Source: Kryptolebias marmoratus (taxonomy: Eukaryota > Chordata > Actinopteri > Cyprinodontiformes > Rivulidae). From it: a DNA stretch of 64,000 nt. Positions within the stretch are counted from its first letter, which is position 1. The number at the start of each line of letters is the position of its first letter. The stretch is from the NCBI RefSeq assembly GCF_001649575.2, contig NC_051444.1, positions 18,816,438-18,880,437 on the forward strand, written 5' to 3'. A program made the translations under genes and the position numbers. The notes beneath the pieces were generated by a model, which saw nothing but the letters and a program-made list of their open reading frames with translations, searched no databases and was not told the origin of the DNA. This document shows, piece after piece, positions 1-10,855 of this stretch.

Positions 1-620
1 TTTAATAATATACACAACCAAACTTCTTCTTGAATTAAAATGTAAAAGAAAGAAAGATGTAAAATCCTATAAAGAAAAACAAAAAGAGTAAAAAAAAGAA
101 ACAGAAACAAATCCTACAAATGGTGCTGAGTGGATGAATAATACAAAGAAACTATGTCACATTGCTCAGCTGCTTTCTTTGTATGCACATTGGTTAGTTT
201 TAAATTAATGTAAATACTATGAAAAACAAAAACAAAATGCAGTTCACACACTCAGCGATCACAAAGTGTTTACCTTCCTGTTCTGAAGCTCTCATTAGAT
301 GAGAAGACTGGATTCAGATCAGGTGACGGGAAAGAAAGGGTGGCTGCGGCGTCGACTGGTTGATACAGCTTAAATACTTTGTCTACCTGAAGTCTGAAGT
401 GTCTAACTCTGATCCAGGTGTCTGATCTGGGCAGCTCCAGACAGAAACAACGATTTCTGTGCTCAAATTGAAAAATATCAAGTCGCAATTTTAGGTGCAC
501 GAGTCAATCTGTGTGTTTGTGGCTTGTTGTAGCCTTATTTACTCTGCAGCTTATACATGTTATAAACAGGTAGACTGGGCTCATGTGTGTGTTTGTGTGT
601 GTTGGTGAAACAAAAGGAGA
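1..620 (-). other. dnaja2: dnaja2 3' UTR / downstream flank
   Basis: This is the stretch after the dnaja2 stop codon on the minus strand, running to the window edge. It should contain the 3' UTR. No AATAAA was seen on the minus strand; the variant ATTAAA occurs at the very edge (1-6), so the true cleavage site may be there or outside the window. A 76-codon open frame at 270-500 shows no recognisable domain and is treated as chance. Confidence 0.6.
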
Positions 621-809
621 TTACTGATGGGCACACTGCACGCCCGGCCCATGGTGGCCGCTTTCGTCGTCTGAGCTGTCGTTGTACGCCTCGCGGCGGC
701 CTCCTGACGACGAGCCCTGGCTGGCGTCGTAGTCTTGCAGGTCGACCTCCTCCGTGTCGCCGCTGATGATCGGTGGCTCCGACCTTGAGGGAAGCATGTC
801 CTCCAGCTC
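621..809 (-). CDS. dnaja2: dnaja2 coding exon 9 (C-terminus, CaaX)
   Basis: Encodes the last 62 residues and the TAA stop: the dimerisation helix region (ELEDMLPS), an acidic serine-rich tail (NDSSDDESG) and the final CAHQ, a likely farnesylation box that would anchor the protein to membranes. Confidence 0.97.
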   Translation of the reverse strand, partial: ELEDMLPSRSEPPIISGDTEEVDLQDYDASQGSSSGGRREAYNDSSDDESGHHGPGVQCAHQ

Positions 810-3800
810 CTACACGGCACATTTTAAGCATCAGGAACGCAACAGGACTTACAGCTAATGTTCAGTGTTTAACCCCTAATGAACAGTTTTGTTATTCTTT
901 TCTAGATCTAAGGGAAAAAAACTCGTTAATAAAGGAGTGACTTGTCGTACCACAAGCTTTTCAGGGCTGATCCAGTTGTTGTCAGGAAACTGGACATCAA
1001 ACTTGATGAACAGGTCTCCCTTCTCAAAAGGGTTTCTGTACTGTGGCATGCCCTCACCTCGCACCACCCTGACCGAACCTGAGGAAGAAAAAAAAAACGT
1101 GGATTGGGTCAAAAAAAATCAGGTAAAACAGATCAAGACCATATCAGGAATAAAGAATGATGTAAAGAAAAGGTTATTAACCTGGTTCAATGACTTTTCC
1201 AGCAGGATACTTCACAACAATCTGTCGTCCATCTAAGTGTTTCAGCATGAACTGGAAGCCACACAGAGCCTCCACAAGGCCGATCTTATGGTTCATGTAG
1301 AGATCGTTGCCATCACGCCTGAATGTCTGAAAGTCGATGGAAGAACAGCAGGACTGATCAATAAATCTCCTTTCATAGGACTGAACAGCATTTAGTTTTA
1401 GTATCTGATTTGTCTGATGTTCATGTTGGGGTTGTGAACTGTTTTTAATGCACTGTAAATTAGGTCAATAAGCCGAACATCATCTTTTCTTTATGGTACA
1501 ACATCCATGCAACATAATACAGCAGCAGCAACAAGTAAACTAAAATCTTTTTCCACCACACAAGGTGTCAGCTGGGAGACTCCTCCATGTACCTCGTGCT
1601 CCTTCTCCTGCAGGACGAGAACTATATCCCCGGGCTCAACGCCTGGTGCCTGGTCAGCCTCTCCTCCGAAGGTGATTTTCTGGCTGTGCTTCATGCCTTT
1701 GTCCACGTGCACCTCCAGAATCTTTACCTCCTTCACCACTTTCTTGCCTTCGCATTTTTTACAGCGATCTTTCTCACTGATCACCTCGCCTGATGCAGGA
1801 TAAACACACAACACAAACATTCATTTTGGTTTAGGTACTTCTTTAATTTGCATATAAACCTAAAAAACCAGCGGTTTTTACCTTCTCCATTGCAGTCGGT
1901 ACACACGGACTGCATCTGTTGGACCATCCCCGGGGCCAGCTGTCTGATCATGATGCGCATGCCTCGCCCCCTACATGTTGTACATTTCTGGACTGCACCC
2001 GTCTTGCCTCCCTGTCTGCATTCATACACACGGAGAAGTGAAGGTTTTGTTCAAGAATAATCCAAAGAGCAATCCGACAGACAGAGAAACTACAGTAACA
2101 ACTTACCCATTACAAGCACTACACAGTACATTCTTGCTAAGTTGTAGTTTAGTAGTTTTCCCGTTGTACAGATCCTCGAGTGACACTCTGTGGAAACAGA
2201 AACATTTAGAAGCTGATGATAAGATGATGTCAACAATAGCGGGACTGTTAAAGACGTTTAACCTACTTGAGTGGATGGACCATGTCCTCGCCTCTCCTTC
2301 GCCCTCCGTTCCTTGAGCGGCTTCCTTGTCCTCCCATGAAGCCAAAGAGTCCGCCGCCAAAGATGTGGGAGAAGATGTCTTCCATCCCAGGACCACCCCC
2401 GCCTCCTTCCCGCAAGCCTTGTTCTCCGCAGCGGTCATATAGCTCCTTCTTTTCAGGGTTTGTAAGCACCTCGTAGGCAAAGCTGATTTCTTTGAACTAT
2501 ATATTTTTTAAGAGGGAAAAAGTAAATAAAAACATCACTTCTCTGTTAAGGAAAATCAACGAGAACACAAATACACGACTGGTCCACGGTGGGCTGACAG
2601 ATAGAAAACTTTAAGGACAAATAAAGTCACTTTTTCACGTGCCGAAGTTCTCCCACACCGTAACATTTAACCCCCCATACAAAGTTTAGGAATCAACGAG
2701 AAAACTAGATTTAGAAAGCTATGACACAGGTTCATTGTTGACATCATCACTGAAAAAAGAAAACTACACATTCGCCTCACTTTCAGGTTGGTTAATTTTC
2801 TGTTTTAGCACTTTGGCAGCTGACCAAGAGATAAGGCGCTCAAAAATCTGATTACTTCTCCAGACAGTGAACACACCGTGACAAAAACCCTTCCTCCTGC
2901 TTGAATATTACATCTTCAGAGTGAAAGACTTAACGTTAGGTATTTGTAATGAAGCCAAACAAAACCCAAGAGGCTTAAAATGAAACCTAGAAATCTACTT
3001 TTGGAGAGGCTAGATGTTGATTTGCTCTGTATAAAAGCAACATGGAGCCCACTTTTCACATTTAGACAAATAAAGGCGTTATTGTTACTAAAGATTTTCA
3101 AATCAAAAGCTGCATTCATACAACACTGAGCAGAAATGTAGAATTGGCAGATTAAAAAAAAAACAGGAAATGCCCGTGCAAACTTAATTACCAAATAGGA
3201 ACAGGAAGACGCAGCAGCTGCCCACAATTTATTTTTTAAGCTCTAATGATGTTCTGTATTCTTTAAGTGTCCAATTTCTTCTAAGGGTTGCTATTATACA
3301 TTTAAATTGAGCAATTGTTGTTATATTTTGTTAAAAAACAAACAAACATATAGACCAAAAAGAGTTAAAATCTGTTTTGTATATCAGCCACTTGCTGCTC
3401 TGTTTTCTAAAGTTTAGTGTTGTTTGACCTTTACAAAAGAGTATAATAACAGATTCAGACGACACTGCATTTCAACAGTATTATCTGTACAAGGAAAAAT
3501 ACTTTAGTTTTTTTAATGACAGATGTGAGAAAAAAGTCTGACAAACAGTTTTCACCTTTTTACTTTAGTTTGTGGCTATTATGGCCAGACTTTTATTTTT
3601 GGCTTTAGATCATGTACAAAACGTGCTGTTAGATCCATCAGACTAATGGTTATTCTGTCCCCTCTTCTCAGAGGGATCACATCTTTGGTTTTGTTAGCGT
3701 ATAATTACGTTGTCAACTGTGGTTACTTTGCAAAAAGTAAAGCAGCAGTTGTCACCCAACATCACCTGCAGACATTTGGATACTACCCAAAGTAAAAGCA

Positions 3801-6007
3801 AAAGACGTGTACATGTTTCTCTGTGTGTTCAGCTCAGTAAAAGCTATGTTAAAACTGCTCCACAAAAATGTAACGCTGTCACTTCCAGGACAACTCGAAA
3901 CCAAGGTGAGCCCAATGTCTCCGTCATATGCATATTGTTGAGATCCTCGTCAATTATGGAAATGTTTTTTGTTTTGGGAGAAATAATCAATGAATTACCA
4001 GGAGCCTGAATAGGCAAACTGTCTCAGTAATGTCATCTTTCTAAGGATTTTCATAATGAGACTTTTGGACCAATAAGATCCTCATACAGTAAATGAGCTG
4101 AGACAGCTTAAAATGCTTTAAGCTAAGATCTTGTTAAATCCTCCTGATTGAAAGAAAAAATAAATAAAAATTGTCCAATCACATTTTTTTTAATTTAAAT
4201 TCCCCAATCTCTGTAAGGTCATTAATCTCACCCCTTTAAATTTAGTATCATTAAAAAGCCCTAAATGTCCTCTGTAGATGGCAAAAGACGTTAACTCAGC
4301 AGCATGCAGTGGATGGGAGATATTCAGGTTTACAAATGTCCTCCACAGAGGACACATTCAAACTACTCAGGAGGATATAGGAGTTGCCAGAGGGTGTTGT
4401 AACCTCTGCTGTCACTAACGATCTGCTATAATTTCAGAACTTGTCGCAAACATGTTTTATCTCATCTTGGATTGATGTGGTTATCATTTTTGCAGAAATG
4501 GATTGGAGGGTCCTTCCAAGACCAGCAAAATGAGTCAATTTCATTGTACTGTAGTGCACGCTCTTTCCAATAGTTACCCCAGCAAGAAAATGATGGAGAG
4601 ATAACAGCATTTAAACCAATAAAACAACCATCACCTCCAGCTTGACATGAAATCAGGAGATCATCATAAAGCTCTTACCTTGTCTCCAGCATTGGGGTTC
4701 TTGTCAGGGTGATATTCTTTCGCCAACTTACGGTAGGCCTAGAGGAGGAGCAGCAACAACAACAACAACAAAAAAGGTTTTATTTCCTGTTTGACACAAG
4801 CCGGTCCTCCCAGTCCCTCAGGTACAGGAAGCTGCTGTTTACCACATGTGGCAGAGCTCCGTGTGGACGCCGGGGAAACACGACCTGTGCCGGCCTGAAG
4901 CTTCACTAAACAACTCCGGCCATTTCTCCCCCAGGCACAGGCCGGGGAGTCTCTTAGTTTGTTTTAATTTATTTTTATCGGTTCTGAGGTTTTTCCACGA
5001 AAACCAGCTGTTTTAGTCAGAAACGAACAGCTCAAAATGTCTGACAATCTGAGTGCTAACATTTGGGCTAACAAGGCTATGTAGCGTCGCTTGCTAACAC
5101 TTAAAACAACGCTAACTATATAAAGGAAAACCCGTTTTGGACACTATATTTAATAAGAAAATGAATAATCTGATGATAAAGTAAGAGCTGAGTGATTATT
5201 AAAGACACCGGAAACGGAGCCTTCGTCATAACCAGGCTAACTAGCTTGGAAACGTAATCAAGCATGGACACGGACAAGTAGCCGACTGAGACTGAATTAA
5301 ATGTTGTAAAATGTACAATTAATACGGAATAAAAGGAGGACTCAGTGTTTGATACATAACTGATACGCTGATCAGCCCTAATTTAAGCTGCCGCCTCTCT
5401 TTGGCCACCACTAGCGTTGCGGTCCGACAAACTCGAGTGGAGCTCGAGTATTTTATTTTCCCTTTAATTTATTTACGAATCACAAGCTTCAAACCGCGTG
5501 TCAGTCAGCTGAGTGTTTATCCAGGTTCTGTTTTAAGGGAAACGACGGATGACACAAACCCTTCGGGCACAAATCAAAACTCGACACAGACACGGGAGCT
5601 AAAGCTAACGCGAGGTCAACGCTTTAGATCTGCGCCAGTGTTTGGGTCATAAATATCCAGGTTTTGCTTGACAACCACAAAGTCCCACGGCGAGTTAAAG
5701 CTTCCCAGAGACTGCTAACCTGGTGTTAACAACAACCGCTGTGGTTAGGAAGCCACAGCCGCCTCGTTACACGAATAACCAGGCCATTTAACCGGCTAAC
5801 GAGCTAGCCTGCTTCGATGCTAGCATTAGCTGAGCGAGCTTAGCAACGCATTTCCTGGTTGTGGACGTTTTCTTCTCTTCGCGTTTTCAAACTTCTCACG
5901 GACGCCCCGGTCCGTCCTCGTGTGGTTACCTTCTTCAGTTCGCTTTCGGTCGCGGACGGAGACACCCCGAGGATGTCGTACAGTCTTGTGTCGGCTACGC
6001 TGGCCAT
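621..6007 (-). CDS. dnaja2: DnaJ homolog subfamily A member 2 (type I Hsp40 co-chaperone), complete, 9 coding exons
   Basis: The protein stimulates the ATPase of cytosolic HSP70 and delivers unfolded clients. Nine exons (5930-6007, 4679-4738, 2267-2496, 2107-2187, 1882-2015, 1593-1789, 1182-1326, 951-1078, 621-809) total 1242 nt, or 413 residues, against 412 in human DNAJA2. Order: J domain (residues 1 to about 70, HPD at 36-38); Gly/Phe-rich region (about 70-105); cysteine-rich zinc domain with four CxxC pairs (145/148, 161/164, 188/191, 204/207; three have the full CxxCxGxG); substrate-binding C-terminal domain; and a C-terminal CAHQ box, a farnesylation-type CaaX motif. The start lies in a strong context (G at -3 and +4) and gives the usual MA-VADT-LYDILGV N-terminus. 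All introns have GT/AG ends and phases agree. Fish often have two dnaja2 paralogues; I cannot tell a from b. Confidence 0.98.
951..1078 (-). CDS. dnaja2: dnaja2 coding exon 8
   Basis: Encodes the end of domain II ([20 protein letters not shown], then [14 protein letters not shown]). The donor is read as CTTGTG|GTACGA, which keeps the length equal to the human protein. An alternative GT three bases earlier would delete one residue. Confidence 0.95.
1182..1326 (-). CDS. dnaja2: dnaja2 coding exon 7
   Basis: Encodes client-binding domain II ([20 protein letters not shown] through GKVIEP). The first residue is Thr where mammals have Val (EHE-TF rather than EHE-VF), a small family variation. Phase 0 in, phase 1 out. 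Confidence 0.97.
1593..1789 (-). CDS. dnaja2: dnaja2 coding exon 6
   Basis: Encodes residues 195-260: the fourth cysteine pair CKKCEG and the following beta-rich client-binding domain ([30 protein letters not shown]). Ends in phase 0 at GAG|GTACAT. Confidence 0.97.
1882..2015 (-). CDS. dnaja2: dnaja2 coding exon 5 (zinc-finger repeats)
   Basis: Encodes residues 150-195. It contains CTTCRGRG and CTDCNGEG, the second and third zinc-binding repeats, separated by the highly conserved [14 protein letters not shown] segment. Phase 2 in, phase 1 out. Confidence 0.97.
2107..2187 (-). CDS. dnaja2: dnaja2 coding exon 4
   Basis: Encodes residues 123-150, the start of client-binding domain I and the first zinc-binding pair CSACNG (C145, C148). 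Acceptor CACAG|AGTG, donor AATGG|GTAAG. Confidence 0.97.
2267..2496 (-). CDS. dnaja2: dnaja2 coding exon 3 (end of J domain and Gly/Phe region)
   Basis: Encodes residues 47-123: the last J-domain helices, then a glycine/phenylalanine linker with the [16 protein letters not shown] stretch, which in this family contributes to client and HSP70 specificity. It ends after CTCAA, so the codon for Lys123 is completed by the next exon. Confidence 0.97.
2497..4678 (-). other. dnaja2: dnaja2 intron 2
   Basis: AT-rich intron between the HPD exon and the Gly/Phe exon. No exon, RNA gene or clear repeat was recognised. The open frames here (for example 2916-3227 and 3710-4009) lack splice or domain support. 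Confidence 0.7.
4679..4738 (-). CDS. dnaja2: dnaja2 coding exon 2 (HPD motif)
   Basis: Encodes residues 27-46, including [17 protein letters not shown] is the tripeptide that triggers HSP70 ATP hydrolysis. The exon is flanked by CTCTAG| and |GTAAGA and is phase 0 at both ends. Confidence 0.97.
4739..5929 (-). other. dnaja2: dnaja2 intron 1
   Basis: First intron; its promoter-proximal half (about 5390-5929) is relatively CpG-rich. It contains several scattered GCTAAC/GCTAGC words but no gene. Confidence 0.65.
5930..6007 (-). CDS. dnaja2: dnaja2 coding exon 1
   Basis: Encodes residues 1-26, the start of the J domain (helices I and II begin here). It ends in phase 0 at AAG|GTAACC. The ATG is embedded in GCCATGGCC. 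Confidence 0.97.
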
Positions 6008-6180
6008 GGCGATGCGGCTGCGGATGTTTCTTCGACGCGGAGCGGAGGAGGACGGGACAAAGGAGAGAGAAGAGCCGGTGGAAGACGTTCGTTTCGGATC
6101 GGGTTTCGGCTTCCGGGAAGCTTCCGGGACGCTGCTGCCCCCTAGCGGCCGATGTGCGGAATGAACCGACCAGCCTCAGT
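6008..6180 (-). promoter_or_regulatory. dnaja2: dnaja2 promoter/5' UTR, CpG-rich, tandem ETS-like sites
   Basis: A GC-rich block directly upstream of the dnaja2 start codon. Two CCCGGAAGC words on the minus strand (within 6109-6130), about 12 bases apart, match the ETS/GABPA type site common in housekeeping promoters. The intervening palindromes TTCCGGGAA (6111-6119) and GAAGCTTC (6117-6124) also resemble a STAT site and a two-unit heat-shock element. No TATA box is evident. The transcription start is not defined by sequence alone. Confidence 0.55.
6132..6150 (-). promoter_or_regulatory. candidate CTCF binding site
   Basis: On the minus strand the core reads CCGCTAGGGGGCAGC, close to the CTCF core consensus with a single third-position difference. 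It sits about 130 bases upstream of the dnaja2 start codon. Confidence 0.5.
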
Positions 6181-6644
6181 TTGTTTTTATTTTATTTTAT
6201 ATTTTTTATTTCCCACTGAAACATCTTCACGGTGTGCAGAAGGCAGACACTGACACGACGACATTTTGTGTTTTCTGGCATTTAGATGCTTTTTTTTTTG
6301 CCACGACGATTCACCTTTTTCTTTATTATTAAAAGTAAGACCCCTGCTTTACTCATAATGAAACACAGTAGACATAAAATGTTTAGGCTAAGAAACTGAA
6401 CCATGTTTAGTAAAGATTAAGATCATTTGAATTCCAAAATAAATAAATAAATAAACAAGTGGAGACAGGCAGAAAGCTGTGAAAGTAGTATGAATAAGAA
6501 ACAGTTGGAGCAGCATTGTGGAAAGGAAAAGTGGAGAGAATAAAGGACGTGTCCAGGGTGAGTGGGGACATTTTAAGAGGTATTTTTTGGTCTCTTTTGT
6601 GCAGCAGGTCAACTATATTGTACAATAAGTCAGGAGGCTTTCTG
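6181..6644. other. intergenic, AT-rich
   Basis: Between the dnaja2 promoter and a LINE fragment. T-rich runs and short open frames only; no feature recognised. Confidence 0.6.
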
Positions 6645-7265
6645 TTATTGAAAGGTGAGGTGAGACGTGGACACCAGAAGGAACTTGATGTTCTCTACCG
6701 CTTCCTCCTCGTTTATGCCGGGGGACAGAGTGCACAGTGTGAGTTTCTGAATGTTTCCCTCTGTTTCAACTAAGGATGAGGGTGGTGTCATCAGCAGATC
6801 TGACCATGGTGTCTGTGGAGTCATCAGCGAAGAAGGATGGAGAGTGAGGAACGCCTGACCTCTGAGGTCCATGCTTGTGAAAGTCATTCTTATCCACGCA
6901 CACCTGCCTAGTTTGCATTTCTGTCTGCACAGTTGTGGAATAACTGTATAAAAAGCTGAGCTGTAATCCACAAACAGGTGATCTTCTGATGCAGTTGTGT
7001 AAGCTGTGTGGAGACCTGTGCATCGTCTGATGTCGGTCCAGATCTGTACAGGTCGCGCCGCAGACTTGATATGGGAGGGAATGAGACTCTCCAAACACTC
7101 GGTGATGATGAGGCGAGAGCGAGCGAGCGATAGTCGATGAGGCCGTTCACTGTGCGTTTCTTCGGCACTGAGATGATTGTGGCTGATTTCAGGCAGGTGA
7201 GGAGGACAGACTGCAGTGGTGAGTTGCTGAAGATGATTGTGAGTACCTTTGCTCCTTCCAGCGAC
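6645..7265 (-). mobile_element. decayed non-LTR retrotransposon (LINE) reverse transcriptase fragment
   Basis: In shifting minus-strand frames the segment reads like the reverse transcriptase of fish LINEs of the CR1/L2/Rex type. It starts with a PKKRTVNGLIDYRSLAL block, then an LFVDYSSAFYTVIPQL block (the Asp belongs to the first catalytic motif), then SADDTTLILS (the second catalytic motif, normally F/YADD). Frame changes between the blocks, and the missing 5' and 3' parts, show it is a dead fragment. The clade is assigned from memory of motif context. Confidence 0.8.
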
Positions 7266-7744
7266 TCCGTCTGGTCTGGCTGCTTTTTTTTTTTGAAGTC
7301 TCCATTTAGAACTCAGCTTATGCTGAGTAAATTGAACCGTTCAGCTGTAGTTAAGGATCATTTCCACGTTCCTTGAAGATAAGAATTAGACCAAAAGCAA
7401 TTATGATGTCAATCAGTTTTATTTCAGTTTTATGGCATCAAGATGGTTTCTCTTTCACTTCAGAATGAGAACAGGGCTTTCAAAAATATCAAGAAAAGAT
7501 TTGGATTTTAATTATAAATGACAAACTTTAACACCAAATTGTATTAATGCCTCTTCAGCGCTTTATACAGTTATATATAGCACACTGTTTTTCATCTGTA
7601 ATGTTTTTAAATATCAGAACACAATGAAATAATCAATTTCTTTCTTTCCAAGTCTTAACCCGAGGCAAATAAAACCTCAAACAATCAACAGAACTTGACA
7701 GAGTACACTGTGGCATTATGTATCAATAAATAAGTCAAAATTAG
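7266..7744. other. intergenic, no feature seen
   Basis: AT-rich DNA with no recognisable gene or repeat. It may belong to the distal neto2 3' UTR, which is long in mammals. Confidence 0.5.
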
Positions 7745-7960
7745 AGGAATAGTGTGTGGAAAAAGTGCTGCTTCCATGGTGATCCATGGGTTATTTTCAG
7801 CTAATCAAATGCAAAGATTAACTAATCATCAGAAAGGGAACACCTCTGTAAAGGCAGCAAAGTTTGCTGCTGCGGAGAATTCAGGAGTTTGAACACGACG
7901 CCAAGAAGGAAAGAAAGCAAAGATTGTTGCTGCTCATCAATCTGTGAAGAAATATGAAAC
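7745..7960 (+). mobile_element. Tc1-like transposon, 5' fragment
   Basis: The run from GGTTATTTTCAGCTAATCAA through CATCAGAAAGGGAACACC and GTTGCTGCTCATCAATCTG matches, by recall, the 5' portion of a Tc1-like element widespread in fish. The 3' portion of the same family occurs at about 50725-51830. The copy breaks off after the first transposase codons and has no open frame. Confidence 0.65.
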
Positions 7961-8600
7961 CATCAGCCCTCCAACCTCCCATCCATCTTTAGCCATAAGA
8001 CGAAGCAGTTTTCCTGATCTCTTCAACAATTAGTCGTGTGAAGCTATATAGAGTGCAGATGTTATTCATTATTTCAGTCCTTCAAATTCAGCTTCAGAGC
8101 TGTACGTCGTGACCACCAGACTGTTTTTAAGCTCATGTAAGCTCTTATGAAACGAGCATCAGCCTGCCTGCTGGTGGCACTGTCGTCTTACCGCAAAGAC
8201 TATATGATTCCGCCTGTTGTAAGAGAAATAAAAGCACCAAAATAATGTTTAAATCTACTGAAAACATGCAACAAATGATGGAAATCCCAGATGAAGGTGC
8301 AAAACGGGACAAACCAACAATGGCGCAGCTGGTCCAGTGGAAAACTACAGAACAAAACGTGCGTGAATACTTGGTAAAGCTCTCACTGATTCTCCTGTTT
8401 TCTAAATAATGCACTAGTAGCTAATACTTATGCTCAAACCAGAAAGATTGTTATGAAATGTTAATTCAACACAGAGACCTCTGATACTCAGAGGAGCGCA
8501 TCACCCAAGTCAAAATGCACAAGACCACATTTGAAGGTCACATGTTTTCAAAAAGATGCCCCGAGCTTCAGTCGCGACAAATGTATAGTGACAGCAAGGG

Positions 8601-8642
<42 letters not shown>

Positions 8643-10102
8643 AGGGGGGAGGCATGGAAGGGAGAAAATGCTGCAAGGGTTCATTCAAATGTGCGACAGG
8701 CAGGATAATCTAAGCCATCTTAATTTATTTTGTTCATAAGTGGAACTGGAAATTTGTCAGCCTTGAATCCTGTGCATTCAAGCAGCGTCACACAACTCAG
8801 TGAATAAATGATCCCCGAAGCACCTTCGCATGTTAATACCCACCACGGCAAGGAGAGGCGCTCTGCGTAGGCTGCTCTGCATGTCACGGTTCGAGTCTTA
8901 CCTTGACCAGACATCTCCAGTGTGTTGGTCGCATTATGTTTGTGTTTCTTATTTACGGCGAATGAAAAAAAAAAAAAACACAAAACAAAACTCAAAGATG
9001 TGAGTAAGCTCTTGTTTAATTCAACAGAATGAAATTATACAACCAGTGGTTAAAATCATAAATGAGTCTAATACAGGCTACATGTGTCACTCGGGGGAAC
9101 AGGTTGTGCTTGTATTACACACTCAGGTCAAGGGGAAATAATCAAATTAAAAGGCTTTTTTTTTCCTCCTGTGCAGGGCGAGGTTGGGATGATTGCTATC
9201 TCAATTCAGTTCAGGTTTCAAAAGCAAAACACTTTATGTTCCATACGTGATCACTGACGACCTCAGTCTCCACACGCCACAAAACTCACAGCAGAAATAG
9301 ATTTTTTTCCCCCCTGTATTTTATTTTTTTTTCTAAAATAAGAGTCTCTTCCTGTGCTCATCCTGAGGAGAGAGTGAAGCATATCTCCTGTTGTTCGTGA
9401 GGTAACCATGAAAACTACAGGGTAATAATAATAATATAACATTGTCATTATCTTGTATTTTATTTATCATTTTCGACGAGTGTAACTTCCTCATCATCCT
9501 CAACACAACATGTCACCGATAAGCTACCTTCATAAAACATCTGAGCAACTATTTAAAATCAAAGAGTTAGAAGCCAAGCATCATCATGAGGCTGGATAGA
9601 TACTGGTTGTAATAGTACAGTACACTGACGAAAAAAAATAAAAAATAGACTCAAATAAATTATTAGAAGATGCACTATAGATCATATATTTGTGCATGGC
9701 AGGTAAATAAATGTAAAAACTCAGTCTGTTTCACTTTCTTCTGAGTTGTTTAGGTAACCGTGTTTGGGTCGACATGCGAGAACATGTCCTGGTTCTCTCT
9801 GATGGAAGGAGACATTAGGAGAGCGTAGGACCAGAGGAGAGACACATTGTCTCCACTTTAAATGTCACTTTCACAAAGAGAATAATCAGTAGTTTCCTCA
9901 GTTTATTTCTCCCATTTGTCCAAAGCCTCTGCCTCCCGACAAGGGAGGTCTTTGAGTGTTAAAAAAAACAAACAAACTAAATATTACTTGAAGACTATGA
10001 AAGGAAGCAGGGGCGATCAGTTTAGGACTGTTCTTTGTTTCGAGAAGTGAAATGCAAGGTCTGCTTGCATTTCTTTCCCCTGTCTCTCTCCCCTTTCTCC
10101 AT
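7961..10102 (-). other. neto2: neto2 3' UTR / intergenic
   Basis: Downstream of the neto2 stop codon. Minus-strand AATAAA signals occur at 9902-9907 (about 200 bases after the stop) and 9459-9464, so a short 3' UTR is possible. Apart from the (GT)n tract and A/T runs, nothing else was recognised. Confidence 0.5.
8605..8640. repeat. (GT)18 microsatellite
   Basis: An uninterrupted dinucleotide run of 36 bases followed by a G-rich stretch. It opens spurious frames rich in Cys-Val. Confidence 0.98.
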
Positions 10103-10855
10103 CTAGAAGTCCATGGATATGGAGCGCTGTTGGGGGTCAACTATGGTGGTACTGTTGCGAGCGCTGTTGCCACGGATACTGAGGGTCCCACAGGCTCCTG
10201 CCATTCCACTGCCAATACCTCCGGCGATGCCACTAGGCCCTGCCATGCTAACGCCTCCTGCTATGCCCATTCCACCACTCATTCCACCACCCATGGCCAC
10301 TCCTCCTGTAATCCCCACGGCTCCTCCGATCCCTCCTCCGGTAATCCCCGATGCGCCCCCTCCGCCCATGGCCCCACCACCTATGGCTCCACCTCCCAGT
10401 CCCGTTGCACCTCTCCCGTAAATCTCACACGGAATCTCCTCAGTGACACGGTCCTCGATGACCTGCTGGTCGCAGTCGTGAGTCTGTGAGTGCTGCTTGT
10501 AGCCGTAGCAGCTCTTCTTGTAGGTGGAAGATGAGTTGAAAGTCTTCATGGGCGGGGGCTTGGAGAAGTCGTTGTGGTAGGACAGCTCCATGGAGCTCAG
10601 GGTGGTTCGGCTGTGCTTCACACTGCCACCGCCGCCGGTGGCCACAGAGCCCTGCGAGCCGCAGTGGTGCTCGTGGACACAGCGGGACATGGTGGAGGAG
10701 CGCCGCATCTTATGGAAGCTGTCCAGCTCCTCGGAGAGGTCAGCTATGTCTGAAGACATCTCCTTGTCACGGAGGGAGAAGAGCTCGTAGTGGGGTGGGT
10801 CAAAGACCTCCTGGAATCCAGCTTTGTTGAAAACGCCAGGCCTCCGAGCCACAAC
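10103..10855 (-). CDS. neto2: neto2 coding exon 10 (cytoplasmic tail)
   Basis: A 250-residue tail plus TAG. It starts [20 protein letters not shown] and continues through a conserved serine-rich and KTFNSSS section. It then enters a glycine-rich block at 10187-10408 (36 Gly in 74 residues), and ends [10 protein letters not shown]. The conserved ends on both sides show the block is inserted, not a frameshifted tail. Confidence 0.97.
   Translation of the reverse strand, partial: VVARRPGVFNKAGFQEVFDPPHYELFSLRDKEMSSDIADLSEELDSFHKMRRSSTMSRCVHEHHCGSQGSVATGGGGSVKHSRTTLSSMELSYHNDFSKPPPMKTFNSSSTYKKSCYGYKQHSQTHDCDQQVIEDRVTEEIPCEIYGRGATGLGGGAIGGGAMGGGGASGITGGGIGGAVGITGGVAMGGGMSGGMGIAGGVSMAGPSGIAGGIGSGMAGACGTLSIRGNSARNSTTIVDPQQRSISMDF

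Noticed and set aside
951..956. Alternative donor three bases earlier for dnaja2 exon 8
   Set aside because: It would give T|GTGGTA, weaker than G|GTACGA, and delete one residue relative to the family length.
10052..10489. Plus-strand open frames rich in Ser/Thr or Pro/Ala
   Set aside because: They are antisense shadows of the glycine-rich neto2 tail exon; no splice or start support.
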